Source: Planotetraspora mira (GTDB taxonomy: Bacteria; Actinomycetota; Actinomycetes; Streptosporangiales; Streptosporangiaceae). Taken from it: a DNA stretch of 64,000 bases. The stretch is from the NCBI RefSeq assembly GCF_016863275.1, contig NZ_BOOO01000030.1, forward strand, positions 62,001-126,000, in the 5' to 3' direction. The notes under the pieces are model-generated. The model had not been told where the DNA came from and made no database searches. It was given only the letters and a program-made list of their open reading frames with translations. The translations under genes and the position numbers were made by a program. This document shows, piece by piece, positions 1 to 8,674 of this stretch (position 1 is the stretch's first letter; the number at the start of each line of letters is the position of its first letter).

Positions 1-5
1 CGCGC

Positions 6-183
6 GAATCTGCGCATGATCACACATGGAGGATCAGCAGGTCGGGAGCGTCACACGCGAACCCGTGCATGATCACGGGCGATGTTTTCCCAGGTGGACC
101 CGGGTAAATCCGAATCTGCGCATGATCACGACCGGGGTTTGGGCTGGTCGGACACCATGATCACGAACCTGTGCATGATCACG
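6..183 (+). repeat. 53-bp periodic repeat array, locus A (4 copies)
   Basis: Four copies of a 19-bp block like GAACCTGTGCATGATCACG start at 6, 59, 112 and 165, exactly 53 bp apart. The 12-bp core (G[TC]GCATGATCAC) starts at 12, 65, 118 and 171. The 34 bp between blocks differs from unit to unit, but GGTC lies 28 bp after the core start in units 1 and 3 (40-43 and 146-149), and GGTG at that place in unit 2. Unit 3 ends with an extra partial core, CATGATCAC at 156-164. The last core ends 18 bp before the stop codon of the minus-strand MFS gene. The array may extend left of the window. It is not coding, because 53 is not a multiple of 3. Confidence 0.9.
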
Positions 184-200
184 GCGGAGGGGGCGGGGGG

Positions 201-1661
201 TTACGCGGGGGTCTCCTCTCGGGCTTGTTTGGGGAGGAGGAAGGCCACCGCGTAGGTGACGATCAGCATTCCGGCCACCACCCAGAGGGTGACCTTCATG
301 GCGTGGTCGAAGGTCGCACCGCTCGGAACGGAGCCCAGCAGATCGAAGAAGACCGTGCCGAGCAGCGCCACGCCGAAGGCGTTCCCCAACTGCTGGACGG
401 CCGTGAGCGTGCCGGACGCCGATCCGGTCTCGTGCTGCTCCACGCCCGCCAGGACGATGTCGAAGAACGGCGCCATCAGCAGGCCCATCCCCACACCGCT
501 GACGATCAGAGCCGGAACGAGTTGCCACGGCGTGACCTCGAGCCCGGCGGAGCTCACGGTGAACAGCACGGCGATCACACCGACGGTCATGATCAAGGTG
601 CCGCCGTGCAGCACCTTCCGCCCGAACCTCTGCACGGCCTGGGCGAGCCCGAATCCGACGATCATGCCGGCCGACCAGGGCACCATCGTCAGTCCCGCCT
701 TCAGCGTGGAGTAGCCGAGCCCGATCTGGGTGTACAGGTTGAAGACCAGCATGAAGCCGGCCATGCCGGAGAAGAACACCGTGCCCGTGAGAAGGCCGCC
801 CGTGAAGGCGCGCTTGCGGAACAGGCTGGGCACGATCAGCGGGTCACCGCCCTGGCGGCTCTTGCGCGACTCGAACCAACCGAACGCCGCGAAGACGACG
901 ACCGCCGCCCCGAGCATGACGAACGTCCAGGCGGGCCAGTCGCTCTCACGCCCCTGAACCAGGGGGTAGATCACCAGGAATCCGCCGAGCGAGGCGAGGA
1001 TGATTCCGGGGATGTCGAGCCTGAGCGGGTGCGGCGACCTCGACTCGGGCAGGTAGCGCATGCCGGCGAGCAGCGCGGCGGCGCCGAGGGGCAGGTTGAT
1101 GAGGAAGATCATGCGCCAGCCGGTGCCGAAGTAGTCGGCCTCGACGAGCCAGCCGGCCAGAATCGGACCGCCTACGGCTGAGAGCCCCATGACCGGGCCG
1201 AACATTCCGAAGGCGGCCTGCATCTCCTTCGGCGGGAACATCTCCTTGATCATCCCCAGACCCTGAGGAAGCATCACCGCGCCGAACAGGCCCTGCATGA
1301 CGCGAGCGCCGATCAGCATCTCGGGCGACTGCGCGACGGCACAGGCCAGCGACCCGAGGGTGAACCCCACGGCGCCGATCAGGAACATCCGCTTGCGCCC
1401 GAAGATGTCACCCAGCCTGCCGCCGGTGATCAGGCCCACGGCCATCGAGAGCGTGTACGCGGCGCCCAGCCACTGGATCGTCGCGGGGGTTCCTCCGAGA
1501 TCGGCGCGCATGGTGGGCGCGGCGATGTTGGTGACCATGGCGTCAAGCAGGTCCATGACCTCCGCGGCGAGGATCACGAACAGAGCCGCCCAGCGCCACC
1601 TGTACGGCACGGCCTCACCGGCCGGCGCCGCGGACGCCGTCACATCGGTGGGATTGACCAT
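201..1661 (-). CDS. MFS drug-export transporter, DHA2 (EmrB/QacA-like)
   Basis: This is a 486-residue integral membrane protein with about 14 hydrophobic segments. It shows DHA2-type MFS signatures: GGRLGDIFGRKR after TM2, and MQGLFGAVMLPQGLGMI in the TM4-5 region. Such proteins export drugs or other cations and lipophilic compounds using the proton gradient. The start at 1661 (MVNPTDVT) is chosen over an in-frame codon 11 residues upstream because AGGAGG sits at the right distance before it. The gene is divergent from a TetR regulator at 1860, with a long inverted repeat between them, so TetR-repressed efflux is likely (inference). Substrate unknown. Confidence 0.9.
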   Translation of the reverse strand: MVNPTDVTASAAPAGEAVPYRWRWAALFVILAAEVMDLLDAMVTNIAAPTMRADLGGTPATIQWLGAAYTLSMAVGLITGGRLGDIFGRKRMFLIGAVGFTLGSLACAVAQSPEMLIGARVMQGLFGAVMLPQGLGMIKEMFPPKEMQAAFGMFGPVMGLSAVGGPILAGWLVEADYFGTGWRMIFLINLPLGAAALLAGMRYLPESRSPHPLRLDIPGIILASLGGFLVIYPLVQGRESDWPAWTFVMLGAAVVVFAAFGWFESRKSRQGGDPLIVPSLFRKRAFTGGLLTGTVFFSGMAGFMLVFNLYTQIGLGYSTLKAGLTMVPWSAGMIVGFGLAQAVQRFGRKVLHGGTLIMTVGVIAVLFTVSSAGLEVTPWQLVPALIVSGVGMGLLMAPFFDIVLAGVEQHETGSASGTLTAVQQLGNAFGVALLGTVFFDLLGSVPSGATFDHAMKVTLWVVAGMLIVTYAVAFLLPKQAREETPA

Positions 1662-1700
1662 CACTCCTCCTGAAACCGAAAGAACACTGTTCACAATGTG

Positions 1701-1733
1701 CTGAGCACTGTTCTACTATTGAACAGTGCTCAG
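1701..1733. promoter_or_regulatory. Probable TetR operator, 13-bp inverted repeat
   Basis: A perfect inverted repeat, CTGAGCACTGTTC / GAACAGTGCTCAG, has a 7-bp AT-rich spacer. It lies between the divergent MFS and TetR genes, 40 bp upstream of the MFS start. A related half, GAACACTGTTC, sits at 1682-1692. This is the expected place and form for the operator of the adjacent TetR protein. Confidence 0.75.
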
Positions 1734-1754
1734 TGACAAGTTCGGTGTTCTCAC

Positions 1755-1793
1755 GATATATCTCAACTTGAGGAGAGACAAGATATATCTCAA
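1755..1793. promoter_or_regulatory. Direct repeat GATATATCTCAA (x2) before the TetR gene
   Basis: GATATATCTCAA occurs at 1755-1766 and again at 1782-1793, 27 bp apart, upstream of the TetR start. Its GATATATC half is self-palindromic. The AT-rich pair stands out in GC-rich surroundings and may be a second regulator site or promoter element. No regulator can be assigned from sequence. Confidence 0.45.
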
Positions 1794-1859
1794 AAAGAAG
1801 CGCTGTTCGCCCGCACCGAGCGCCGTTCCCTACGATGGGCGCGACAGCGGGAGGACCTC

Positions 1860-2600
1860 ATGAGTCAGCAGGACGACGTGCCCACACCGCCGTGGGAGCG
1901 TCCGCGGAAGCGCCAGGCTCCGGCCAGGATTCCTCTGACCAGGGAGCGGATCGTCGACGCCGCGTTCGTCGTCCTCGACAGGGACGGCTTCGACAAGCTG
2001 AGCATGCGCCAGGTGGCGGCCGAGCTCGGCGTCGCCGTGTCGGCGCTGTACGTCCACGTCGACGACAAGGACGAGTTGCTCCGGCTGATGTACAACCGGC
2101 TGTTCGAGGGCGTCGATCTGCCGGAGCCCGATCCCGAGACGTGGCAGGAGCAGATCAAGGACTTCGCCCGATCAGGGCGTGAGCGCCTACTGCGTCACCG
2201 CGACATGGCCCGGATCTCTATGGCACACGTCCCCTTCACGGTGGAACTGCTCCCGCACATCGAGAAGCTGTTCGCCATCCTCAGGGCCGGCGGCCTGCCC
2301 GACAATGTGATGGCGATCGCCGGTGACCTGCTCTCGACGTACATGGACGGCTTCACCCTCGAGGAGAACATGTGGCGGGAGCGCATGAGCGACGCCTCCT
2401 GGCAGACGATCAGCACGGAGACGGAGAACTACTTCGCCTCGCTGCCGCCCGACCGCTTCCCGAACCTGGTCGCCCTCGCCGACCTGATGGTGGGCGAGAC
2501 CAACGACTACCGGTTCGAGTTGGGCCTCGACATCATCGTCCGGGGGCTCGCGTCATACAGCGTGTCCCCGTCCTCCCCCGATGGGGACGAAGCCTCCTGA
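1860..2600 (+). CDS. TetR/AcrR family transcriptional regulator
   Basis: This 246-residue protein has an N-terminal TetR helix-turn-helix at about residues 25-70 (LTRERIVDAAFVVLDRDG, then LSMRQVAAELGVAVSALYVH). A longer ligand-binding domain follows, of the type in TetR proteins that control efflux pumps. A GGGAGG ribosome site precedes the ATG. It is divergent from the MFS exporter and probably represses it through the inverted repeat at 1701-1733 (inference from arrangement). Confidence 0.88.
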   Translation: MSQQDDVPTPPWERPRKRQAPARIPLTRERIVDAAFVVLDRDGFDKLSMRQVAAELGVAVSALYVHVDDKDELLRLMYNRLFEGVDLPEPDPETWQEQIKDFARSGRERLLRHRDMARISMAHVPFTVELLPHIEKLFAILRAGGLPDNVMAIAGDLLSTYMDGFTLEENMWRERMSDASWQTISTETENYFASLPPDRFPNLVALADLMVGETNDYRFELGLDIIVRGLASYSVSPSSPDGDEAS

Positions 2601-2651
2601 TGTACGGCTGAGCCGTGCCGGCAGGCGGGTCATCGTGAGTAGTCTGATCAT

Positions 2652-2873
2652 GTGCAGGCCACTGTGAAGACCTTCGACGGCGAGACCCGCTCGGGATCGG
2701 TTTTCCTCGACGACGGGACGGAGATCCCGTTCGACGCCGCCGCGTTCGACGCCGGGCCGCTGCGGCACCTGCGTTCCGGGCAGCGGGTCAACATCGTCAT
2801 GACCGGCGAGCGGATCACCTACGTGACGCTTTCCACGTTCCCGCTCCCCGAGACCGGCCCCGATACGGCCTGA
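2652..2873 (+). CDS. Small conserved protein, cold-shock-like beta-barrel (73 aa)
   Basis: The 73-residue product begins at GTG (QATVKTFDGETRSGSVFLDD) and contains VKTFD..TRSGSV and SGQRVNIVM stretches that resemble a short OB/cold-shock-like fold. The classical RNP1 motif is not clear. The start fits a leaderless transcript: TAGTCT at 2640-2645, then 6 nt, then GTG. Small proteins of this kind occur widely in actinomycetes and remain uncharacterised. It converges on hup with a hairpin between. Function not assigned. Confidence 0.7.
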   Translation: MQATVKTFDGETRSGSVFLDDGTEIPFDAAAFDAGPLRHLRSGQRVNIVMTGERITYVTLSTFPLPETGPDTA

Positions 2874-2917
2874 GCCCACGGGGAACCGGCCGCAGGAGGG
2901 CAGGCCCCGGACAAGCG

Positions 2918-2950
2918 GAAACGGCGCCCGGGGTTACCGGACGCCGTTTC
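2918..2950. terminator. Hairpin between convergent genes (hup 3' end)
   Basis: GAAACGGCG at 2918-2926 pairs with CGCCGTTTC at 2942-2950, with GC-rich sequence between. It lies just past the hup stop and past the small gene at 2652-2873, so it could serve both directions. There is no clear T-run. Confidence 0.6.
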
Positions 2951-2975
2951 ATGGCTCTGATGATGGTTCCGCTGA

Positions 2976-3275
2976 TTACTTCCTCTTCGAGGACGCCTTG
3001 CCCCCGGCGTTGACCTGGTCGCGGAAGTCGGCGCCAGGGCGGAACTTCGGCGCCCAGCTCTCCGCAACCTTGATCGGGTCGCCGGTCGAAGGGTTGCGCG
3101 CCGTACGGGCGGGCTTGTGCACCATCTCAAAAGCGCCGAAGCCGGTGATCGAAACCTTGTCACCACTTGCGACGGCCTGCTGGATCGCGTCGAGTACCGC
3201 GTTGACGGCCTCTGTGGCCGTCTTCCGGTCACCTACGCGGTCGATGATCGCGTCGACGAGTTCTTTTTTGTTCAT
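2976..3275 (-). CDS. hup: HU-family nucleoid DNA-binding protein
   Basis: The 99-residue protein matches HU over its whole length: MNKKELVDAIIDRVG at the start, the GFGAFEM core strand, and the arm motif RNPSTGDPI with the conserved proline that intercalates into DNA. It ends in a short basic tail (GGKASSKRK) and lacks the long lysine-rich extension of mycobacterial HupB, so it resembles the short actinomycete HU. A strong GGGGGAGG ribosome site precedes the ATG. HU dimers bend and compact DNA. The 287 bp upstream of it (3276-3562) hold no gene I can support. Confidence 0.95.
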   Translation of the reverse strand: MNKKELVDAIIDRVGDRKTATEAVNAVLDAIQQAVASGDKVSITGFGAFEMVHKPARTARNPSTGDPIKVAESWAPKFRPGADFRDQVNAGGKASSKRK

Positions 3276-3562
3276 TGGTTCCTCCCCCTTACGCGCTTGA
3301 AATTAGGGGACGAGGGCGCGGGACTCAATCACCGGGGGGCATGTTTCGCCTGCTCGGCGTGTCGAATGCGCCGTCCAGACAGGCGATGAAGGCGTCCGGC
3401 CGGGCGAGCCGCATGGGTTATGTCCCGATATGCCACGTCACAGATGGCGAGCACCGTCGAATCGGGCGCACCGCTTCTCCTGTGGTAAGGCTAGCGCGCC
3501 GACACGGCGCTGCGCATCACACAGTCGCCGTGCCAGCAGGCAATATACGCTCTGAAGATCGT

Positions 3563-4150
3563 TCAGACGGTCGTCGGCAGCCACCGCTGGCGGCCGTTCT
3601 CATACTCCGCGATGTCGTCCGCGTGACGCAGAGTGAGCCCGATGTCGTCCAGGCCCTCCATCAGGCGCCACCGCGTGTAGTCGTCGATCTCGAACTCCGC
3701 CACCAGATCGCCAAGCCGTACCTGCCGCTCGACGAGGTCGACGGTCACCTCGGCGGCCGGGTCCGCCTCGACCGCGGCCTGGACGCGCTCGACGACGTCG
3801 GCGGGGAGCACGACCGGCAGCAGGCCCATCTTCGTGGAGTTGTTCCGGAAGATGTCGCCGAACCTCGCGGAGATGACGACGCGGAAGCCGTACTGCTGGA
3901 GCGCCCAGACCGCATGCTCGCGGGAGGATCCGGTGCCGAAGTCGGGGCCGGAGACGAGGATCGAGGCGCCCTCGTAGACCGGGTCGTTCAGGACGAAGGC
4001 CGGGTCCTCGCGCCAGGCGGAGAACAGGCCGTTCTCGAAGCCCGTACGGCTGACCTGCTTGAGCCAGACGGCCGGGATGATCTGGTCGGTGTCGACGTTG
4101 CTACGGCGCAGCGGCACGGCCCGGCCGGTGTGGGTGGTGAAGGCGTCCAT
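3563..4150 (-). CDS. leuD: 3-isopropylmalate dehydratase small subunit
   Basis: The 195-residue product is Leu[21 protein letters not shown] at the N-terminus and the swivel-domain motif [13 protein letters not shown]. With LeuC it isomerises 2-isopropylmalate to 3-isopropylmalate in leucine synthesis. It starts 29 bp after the leuC stop, with AGGAGAG before the ATG, so the two genes form one operon read from the leuC promoter. Confidence 0.97.
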   Translation of the reverse strand: MDAFTTHTGRAVPLRRSNVDTDQIIPAVWLKQVSRTGFENGLFSAWREDPAFVLNDPVYEGASILVSGPDFGTGSSREHAVWALQQYGFRVVISARFGDIFRNNSTKMGLLPVVLPADVVERVQAAVEADPAAEVTVDLVERQVRLGDLVAEFEIDDYTRWRLMEGLDDIGLTLRHADDIAEYENGRQRWLPTTV

Positions 4151-4179
4151 GAGTGTTCTCTCCTAGGAACGGGCCGGGA

Positions 4180-5565
4180 TCAGAGGTCGGCGGGGGCGGT
4201 GAGCCGGCCGGTGACGGCGGTCGCGGCGGCGACCTGCGGCGACACCAGGTGGGTCCGTCCGCCCTTGCCCTGACGGCCCTCGAAGTTGCGGTTGGAGGTC
4301 GAGGCGCTGCGCTCCCCCGGCTTGAGCGTGTCGGGGTTCATTCCGAGACACATCGAGCAGCCCGCCTCGCGCCACTCGGCGCCGGCGGCCTTGAACACCT
4401 CGTGCAGGCCCTCCTCCTCGGCGGCCTTCTTGACCTGCATCGACCCGGGGACGATCAGCGTGCGGGTCACGACCGTGCGGCCGCGCAGGATGTCGGCCGC
4501 GGCGCGAAGGTCCTCGATCCGGCCGTTGGTGCAGGACCCGACGAAGACCGTGTCCACCTCGACGTCCCGGAGCGGTGTGCCGGCGGCCAGCCCCATGTAT
4601 TCCAGCGCCCGCTCCGCGGCGGACCGCTGGACCGGGTCGGCGAAGTCCTCAGGCGACGGTACGGCGGAGCCGATCGGCACACCCTGGCCGGGGTTGGTCC
4701 CCCACGTGACGAAGGGCGTCAGCGTCGAGGCGTCGATGTGCACGACCTTGTCGAACTCGGCGTCGTCGTCGGTGCGCAGGCTCTTCCAGTACTCGACGGC
4801 CTCGTCCCACGCCGTCCCCGTGGGGGCGTGGGGCCGGCCGCGAAGGTACTCGAACGTCGTCTCGTCGGGCGCGATCATCCCCGCTCGGGCCCCGGCCTCG
4901 ATCGACATGTTGCAGACCGTCATCCGGCCCTCCATGGAGAGCTTGCGCACGGCCTCGCCGCGGTACTCCACGATGTAGCCCTGGCCGCCGCCCGTGCCGA
5001 TCTGGGCGATGATGGCGAGGATCAGGTCCTTGGCCGTCACGCCGACCGGCAACTGGCCGGCGACCTCGATCGCCATCGTCTTGGGCCGGTAGGCGGGCAG
5101 AGTCTGGGTGGCCAGCACGTGCTCCACCTCGGAGGTGCCGATGCCGAAGGCCAGCGCCCCGAAGGCGCCGTGCGTGGAGGTGTGGGAGTCGCCGCAGACG
5201 ACCGTCATGCCGGGCTGCGTGAGACCGAACTGGGGGCCGATGATGTGCACGACGCCCTGGCCCGCGTCCCCCATGGGGTGGAGCCGGATGCCGAACTCGG
5301 CGGTGTTCTTGCGCAGGGTCTCGACCTGGGTGCGCGACACCAGGTCGGCGATGGGACCGAGCACGGTCGGGACGTTGTGGTCCTCGGTGGCGATCGTGAG
5401 GTCGGGACGGCGCACGGTCCGGCCGCTGAGACGCAGGCCGTCGAAGGCCTGCGGGCTGGTCACCTCGTGGATGAGGTGCAGGTCGATGTAGAGCACGTCG
5501 GGTTCGCCCTCTGCGCGGCGGACGACATGCTTCTCCCAGACTTTTTCAGCCAGTGTGCGGCCCAT
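4180..5565 (-). CDS. leuC: 3-isopropylmalate dehydratase large subunit
   Basis: The 461-residue product is an aconitase-superfamily enzyme. It has the SCTNGR motif (about residue 340) and the CSMC pair (about 400-403), which give the three cysteines for the 4Fe-4S cluster, plus [11 protein letters not shown]. The start at 5565 ([16 protein letters not shown]) has AGGAGG about 12 nt upstream; the in-frame sequence further upstream lies over the promoter and ndgR. The promoter region carries the NdgR-type operator, so leucine-linked control by the divergent IclR protein is likely. Confidence 0.97.
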   Translation of the reverse strand: MGRTLAEKVWEKHVVRRAEGEPDVLYIDLHLIHEVTSPQAFDGLRLSGRTVRRPDLTIATEDHNVPTVLGPIADLVSRTQVETLRKNTAEFGIRLHPMGDAGQGVVHIIGPQFGLTQPGMTVVCGDSHTSTHGAFGALAFGIGTSEVEHVLATQTLPAYRPKTMAIEVAGQLPVGVTAKDLILAIIAQIGTGGGQGYIVEYRGEAVRKLSMEGRMTVCNMSIEAGARAGMIAPDETTFEYLRGRPHAPTGTAWDEAVEYWKSLRTDDDAEFDKVVHIDASTLTPFVTWGTNPGQGVPIGSAVPSPEDFADPVQRSAAERALEYMGLAAGTPLRDVEVDTVFVGSCTNGRIEDLRAAADILRGRTVVTRTLIVPGSMQVKKAAEEEGLHEVFKAAGAEWREAGCSMCLGMNPDTLKPGERSASTSNRNFEGRQGKGGRTHLVSPQVAAATAVTGRLTAPADL

Positions 5566-5595
5566 GATTGTGACGCCTCCTTGCGCTCTACCCCG

Positions 5596-5704
5596 GCATC
5601 TCTGATGATGAGACGGAAATATCGGGATATGGACACTGTACCCGCTGTGTTCCCGTATTGGGTTTGCATCTCGGATACCGAGACGGCAGTATCGGGGTAT
5701 GGAC
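5596..5704. promoter_or_regulatory. Duplicated NdgR/LtbR operator in the leuC-ndgR intergenic region
   Basis: Two 39-bp direct repeats (5596-5634 and 5666-5704) differ at only 7 positions. Each contains GCATCTC-N7-GAGACGG; in the second copy TCTCGG-ATA-CCGAGA is a perfect inverted repeat. The left copy lies about 30-70 bp upstream of the leuC start. The right copy runs into the ndgR start codon, and the left copy even repeats the TATGGAC that forms the ndgR start. IclR proteins of the LtbR/NdgR group are known to control leuCD and leuB in actinobacteria. Confidence 0.82.
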
Positions 5705-6415
5705 AACTCTAGCGGGGTCGGAGTACTCGACAAGGCGGTTCTCGTACTCAACGCCCTGGAGGCGGGCCCCGCTTCCCTCGCACAGCTGGTCCAGGCGACC
5801 GGACTTGCCAGGCCCACGGCACACCGGCTCGCGGTGGCGCTGGAGCACCATCGCATCGTCTCCCGCGACACGCAGGGACGATTCGTTCTGGGACCCCGGT
5901 TGTCGGAGTTGTCCACCGCGGCGGGAGAGGACCGGCTGCTCGCGGTGGCCGGGCCCGTCCTCATCCACCTCCGCGACCTCACCGGGGAGAGCGCGCAGCT
6001 TTACCGCCGCCAGGGGGACGAGCGCGTCTGCGTCGCCGCGGCGGAGCGGGCGAGCGGCCTGCGCGACACGGTTCCCGTCGGGTCGGCGCTGCCGATGACC
6101 GCCGGATCCGCGGCGCAGATCCTCCTCGCCTGGGAGGAGCCCGACCGGCTGCACCGCGGGCTGCGGGGAGCCAAGTTCACCGCCGCCACCCTCGCGAGCG
6201 TACGCAGGAGGGGCTGGGCCCACAGCGTCGGCGAGCGCGAACAAGGCGTGGCCAGCGTCTCCGCCCCCATCCGCGGCGCCGGCGGCAAGGTGATCGCGGC
6301 CGTCTCGGTGTCAGGTCCGATCGAGCGCCTCACCCGCACGCCCGGCCGTATGCACGCCGCCCCCGTCCTCGCCGCGGCCGAGAGGATCACCGAGGCGATG
6401 CGGCGGGCTAACTGA
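5699..6415 (+). CDS. ndgR: IclR-family regulator of leucine synthesis (NdgR/LtbR-like)
   Basis: This 238-residue protein has an N-terminal winged helix ([17 protein letters not shown], then [19 protein letters not shown]) and an IclR effector domain ending near residue 230 ([18 protein letters not shown]). Its divergence from leuCD and its length match NdgR of Streptomyces and LtbR of Corynebacterium, which regulate leucine and related amino acid genes. Its own start codon lies inside an operator copy, so autoregulation is expected. No ribosome site is visible, so translation may be leaderless. Confidence 0.92.
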   Translation: MDNSSGVGVLDKAVLVLNALEAGPASLAQLVQATGLARPTAHRLAVALEHHRIVSRDTQGRFVLGPRLSELSTAAGEDRLLAVAGPVLIHLRDLTGESAQLYRRQGDERVCVAAAERASGLRDTVPVGSALPMTAGSAAQILLAWEEPDRLHRGLRGAKFTAATLASVRRRGWAHSVGEREQGVASVSAPIRGAGGKVIAAVSVSGPIERLTRTPGRMHAAPVLAAAERITEAMRRAN

Positions 6416-6451
6416 TTAGAGAGCTGCGGCTGTTGGCCCTAGGCTGGCGGG

Positions 6452-8146
6452 GTGACAGATCGCATCGAGGCAGCCGCCGCTGAACTGCGTCCCCTGCTCC
6501 AAGAATTCATCCTCTGGGCGCCGGCCAACGCACCGGGCAGTGACCCTGACCTCGTGGGCCCGGCCGCGCTGTGGCATCGCCTGGACGTCAAGGGCGACGC
6601 AGGGCTGTGGAAACGACAGGATCTGCGCAACCTGCTTCTGGAGCGGATGCCGCAGGCCGTCGAGGATCCCGACGCCGCCGCGGACGGCATGGTGCCGGCC
6701 CTCCGGGCGTACTTGACCTTCCTGTCCTCGACCGGCCACCTGTCGGCCGGCTCGGACACGCTGGAGGGCCTGATCGAGGAGCTCGACGAACTCGAGGACG
6801 ACTTCGTCGACGCGATGGAGGACGCACTCTCCGAGCGGGACTGGGACGAGGAGGAGGACGAGCTCGACGAGGACGAGAGCCTCGGCGACTTCGAGCCCTT
6901 CGCCGACGAGATCTCCGACCTCCCCACCATCCGGTTGCGGCCCGACTCCGAGCTGGCCGGGGCCGCCCGCCAGGTCGGGCTCGTCGGCCAGGCGCGCGAT
7001 CTGGCGCTGTGGGTCGGCACGGGCCGCAAGGTCGGCGAGGAGACCCTGCTCAGCGACGAGGAGGTCGCCGACGCCGTCAAGGTGCTCGGCCTGTCCGAGC
7101 CGCAGTCCCTCTGGAACATCTGGAACCTCGCCATCGATCTGGAGTTCATCGCTCCCGACGGCGAAGACACCGTGAGCGTCGACTCCGACACCGCCGCCTG
7201 GCCGTTCGAGGACGACGAGGACGCCCTGGACGTCTGGATGCTCGGTCTGCACTCGATCGACTACGGCGACCCCGAACTCGACGACGACGACCTGACACTG
7301 GCCCTTTCCGGGCTCACCCGGGCACTGCTGATCAGGGTCCTGCTCAACGGCGGCAGCCGCTCTCTCGACGAGTTGCGAGACGAGCTGGCCGAGGCCACGG
7401 CCGAGTACGACGATCTCGGCACGGACGCGTGGGCCGCCGCCGGCGACCCGCTCGCCCCCGTCATCGCCTGGCTCACGGGCTACGGAATGGTCACCGTCGA
7501 GGACAGCGATGTCACACTGACGCCGCTCGGCACCGAAGGCGTCGTGCACATGATCGATGAGGCGGACATCGAGGTGGACGCCCGTCCGGCGATCGACGCG
7601 ATGACGGCCCTCGATCTGCTGTCGTTCAGCGCCGACCTGCCTGAAGAGGAGGCCGACGCCGAGTTCGCCGCCTGGATGGCCCTTCGCGACCCCGGTCGCG
7701 CGGCTTCCGAACTCCTGGCCGCCGCCGCGGAGGACGAGGCCGACGCCCTCATCCGGGTCCAGGCGGCCAGCATGGTGGGTTCCCTCGGCGAGGCCGCCGT
7801 ACCGGCCTGGCGCGAGGCGCTCGAGGAGGCCTCGCTCCGGCCGTACGCCGCGACCCACCTCGCCCAACTCGACGCCGAGGACGCTCTCGAGCCCACCCAG
7901 GCGGACACGCACTGGTTGATCCTCGACATGTGGACGATCTCAGCGGGTCTCGGCCGCACCGAGTTCGTGAGCAGCCTCCACGACATCGGCACGGCGCAGA
8001 CGATCATCGGCCTGCTCGACGTGATCTGGAAGGTCCCTCACCCGCACCTGGAGGAGCTGCTGGAGGCCGTGGGCGACGCCCACCCGGACCAGCAGGTGGG
8101 CAAGGCCGCCAAGCGGGCCCTGTTCAAGGCGCGGTCGGGAAAATAG
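6452..8146 (+). CDS. Acidic protein of unknown function (564 aa)
   Basis: I do not recognise this family. The start GTG fits a leaderless mRNA: TAGGCT at 6440-6445, 6 nt, then GTG. The protein is strongly acidic. Residues about 110-150 are dominated by Asp and Glu (EELDELEDDFVDAMEDAL, then DEEEDELDEDES), with more Asp runs near 255-285. The C-terminal third has Ala/Leu-rich helical repeats resembling HEAT repeats (RVQAASMVGSLGEAAVPAWR, then LRPYAATHLAQLDAEDAL). No signal peptide or membrane span is seen. Its last 23 bp overlap the convergent thioesterase gene. Confidence 0.82.
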   Translation: MTDRIEAAAAELRPLLQEFILWAPANAPGSDPDLVGPAALWHRLDVKGDAGLWKRQDLRNLLLERMPQAVEDPDAAADGMVPALRAYLTFLSSTGHLSAGSDTLEGLIEELDELEDDFVDAMEDALSERDWDEEEDELDEDESLGDFEPFADEISDLPTIRLRPDSELAGAARQVGLVGQARDLALWVGTGRKVGEETLLSDEEVADAVKVLGLSEPQSLWNIWNLAIDLEFIAPDGEDTVSVDSDTAAWPFEDDEDALDVWMLGLHSIDYGDPELDDDDLTLALSGLTRALLIRVLLNGGSRSLDELRDELAEATAEYDDLGTDAWAAAGDPLAPVIAWLTGYGMVTVEDSDVTLTPLGTEGVVHMIDEADIEVDARPAIDAMTALDLLSFSADLPEEEADAEFAAWMALRDPGRAASELLAAAAEDEADALIRVQAASMVGSLGEAAVPAWREALEEASLRPYAATHLAQLDAEDALEPTQADTHWLILDMWTISAGLGRTEFVSSLHDIGTAQTIIGLLDVIWKVPHPHLEELLEAVGDAHPDQQVGKAAKRALFKARSGK

Positions 8147-8618
8147 CGCAGGCCGTCGTGCCGTGGGCGTAGAGCTTGCCGTCGTTCGCGCCCACGAGCC
8201 GCGCCTCCGCGGTGGCGGTCGTCCTTCCGACGTGCACGGTGTTCGCCTCACAGCGGAGGACTCCGGTGTGGGCGAACGCCGGCCTGATCATGTGGACCCC
8301 CAACTGTGTGGTGGTGTAGCCCCGGCCGGCCGGTAGCCGGGTCATCACCGCGCAGCCGAGGGCCGAGTCGAGCAGGGTGGCGTAGTAGCCGCCGTGGATC
8401 GAGCCCAGCGGGTTGTACAGGTGCTCACCGGTCTCCCCTTCGAAGATCGCCTTGCCCGGCTCCACGTGAACGAGGGTGAAGCCGAGCGTGCCGGCGATCG
8501 GCGGGGGCGGGATCTCCCCGTCGATCAGGGCGCGGAGGAAGTCCAGCCCGCTGAGCTCCCCAGTGGCCGGGGTCGGGGGAAACCAGGAATGCGTTCGCGA
8601 GTTGGCGGTCGTCGTCAT
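8124..8618 (-). CDS. PaaI-family hot-dog thioesterase
   Basis: The 164-residue product carries the hot-dog/PaaI motif YNPLGSIHGGYYATLLDSALG (in part), with the HGG turn at about residue 80 and the partner Asp on the following helix. Such enzymes hydrolyse acyl-CoA thioesters; the substrate is unknown. The start at 8618 (MTTTANSRTHSW) gives normal family length. The gene is convergent with the acidic protein gene and the two coding ends overlap by 23 bp. Confidence 0.85.
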   Translation of the reverse strand: MTTTANSRTHSWFPPTPATGELSGLDFLRALIDGEIPPPPIAGTLGFTLVHVEPGKAIFEGETGEHLYNPLGSIHGGYYATLLDSALGCAVMTRLPAGRGYTTTQLGVHMIRPAFAHTGVLRCEANTVHVGRTTATAEARLVGANDGKLYAHGTTACAIFPTAP

Positions 8619-8674
8619 GGGTCTAAGTTTGGAACCCAGGTGCCGCCGAACGCAATCGAAAGCCGCGGGTTCCC

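Noticed and set aside
6-183. Integron attC sites or transposon ends
   Set aside because: There is no GTTRRRY/RYYYAAC core pair, no gene cassettes between the units, no integrase, and the spacing is too short and too constant.
171-1181. Long plus-strand ORF opposite the MFS gene, and similar antisense ORFs across the window
   Set aside because: GC-rich DNA gives open frames on the opposite strand. Composition is Arg/Gly/Asp/His-biased without domains, and the sense gene is well supported.
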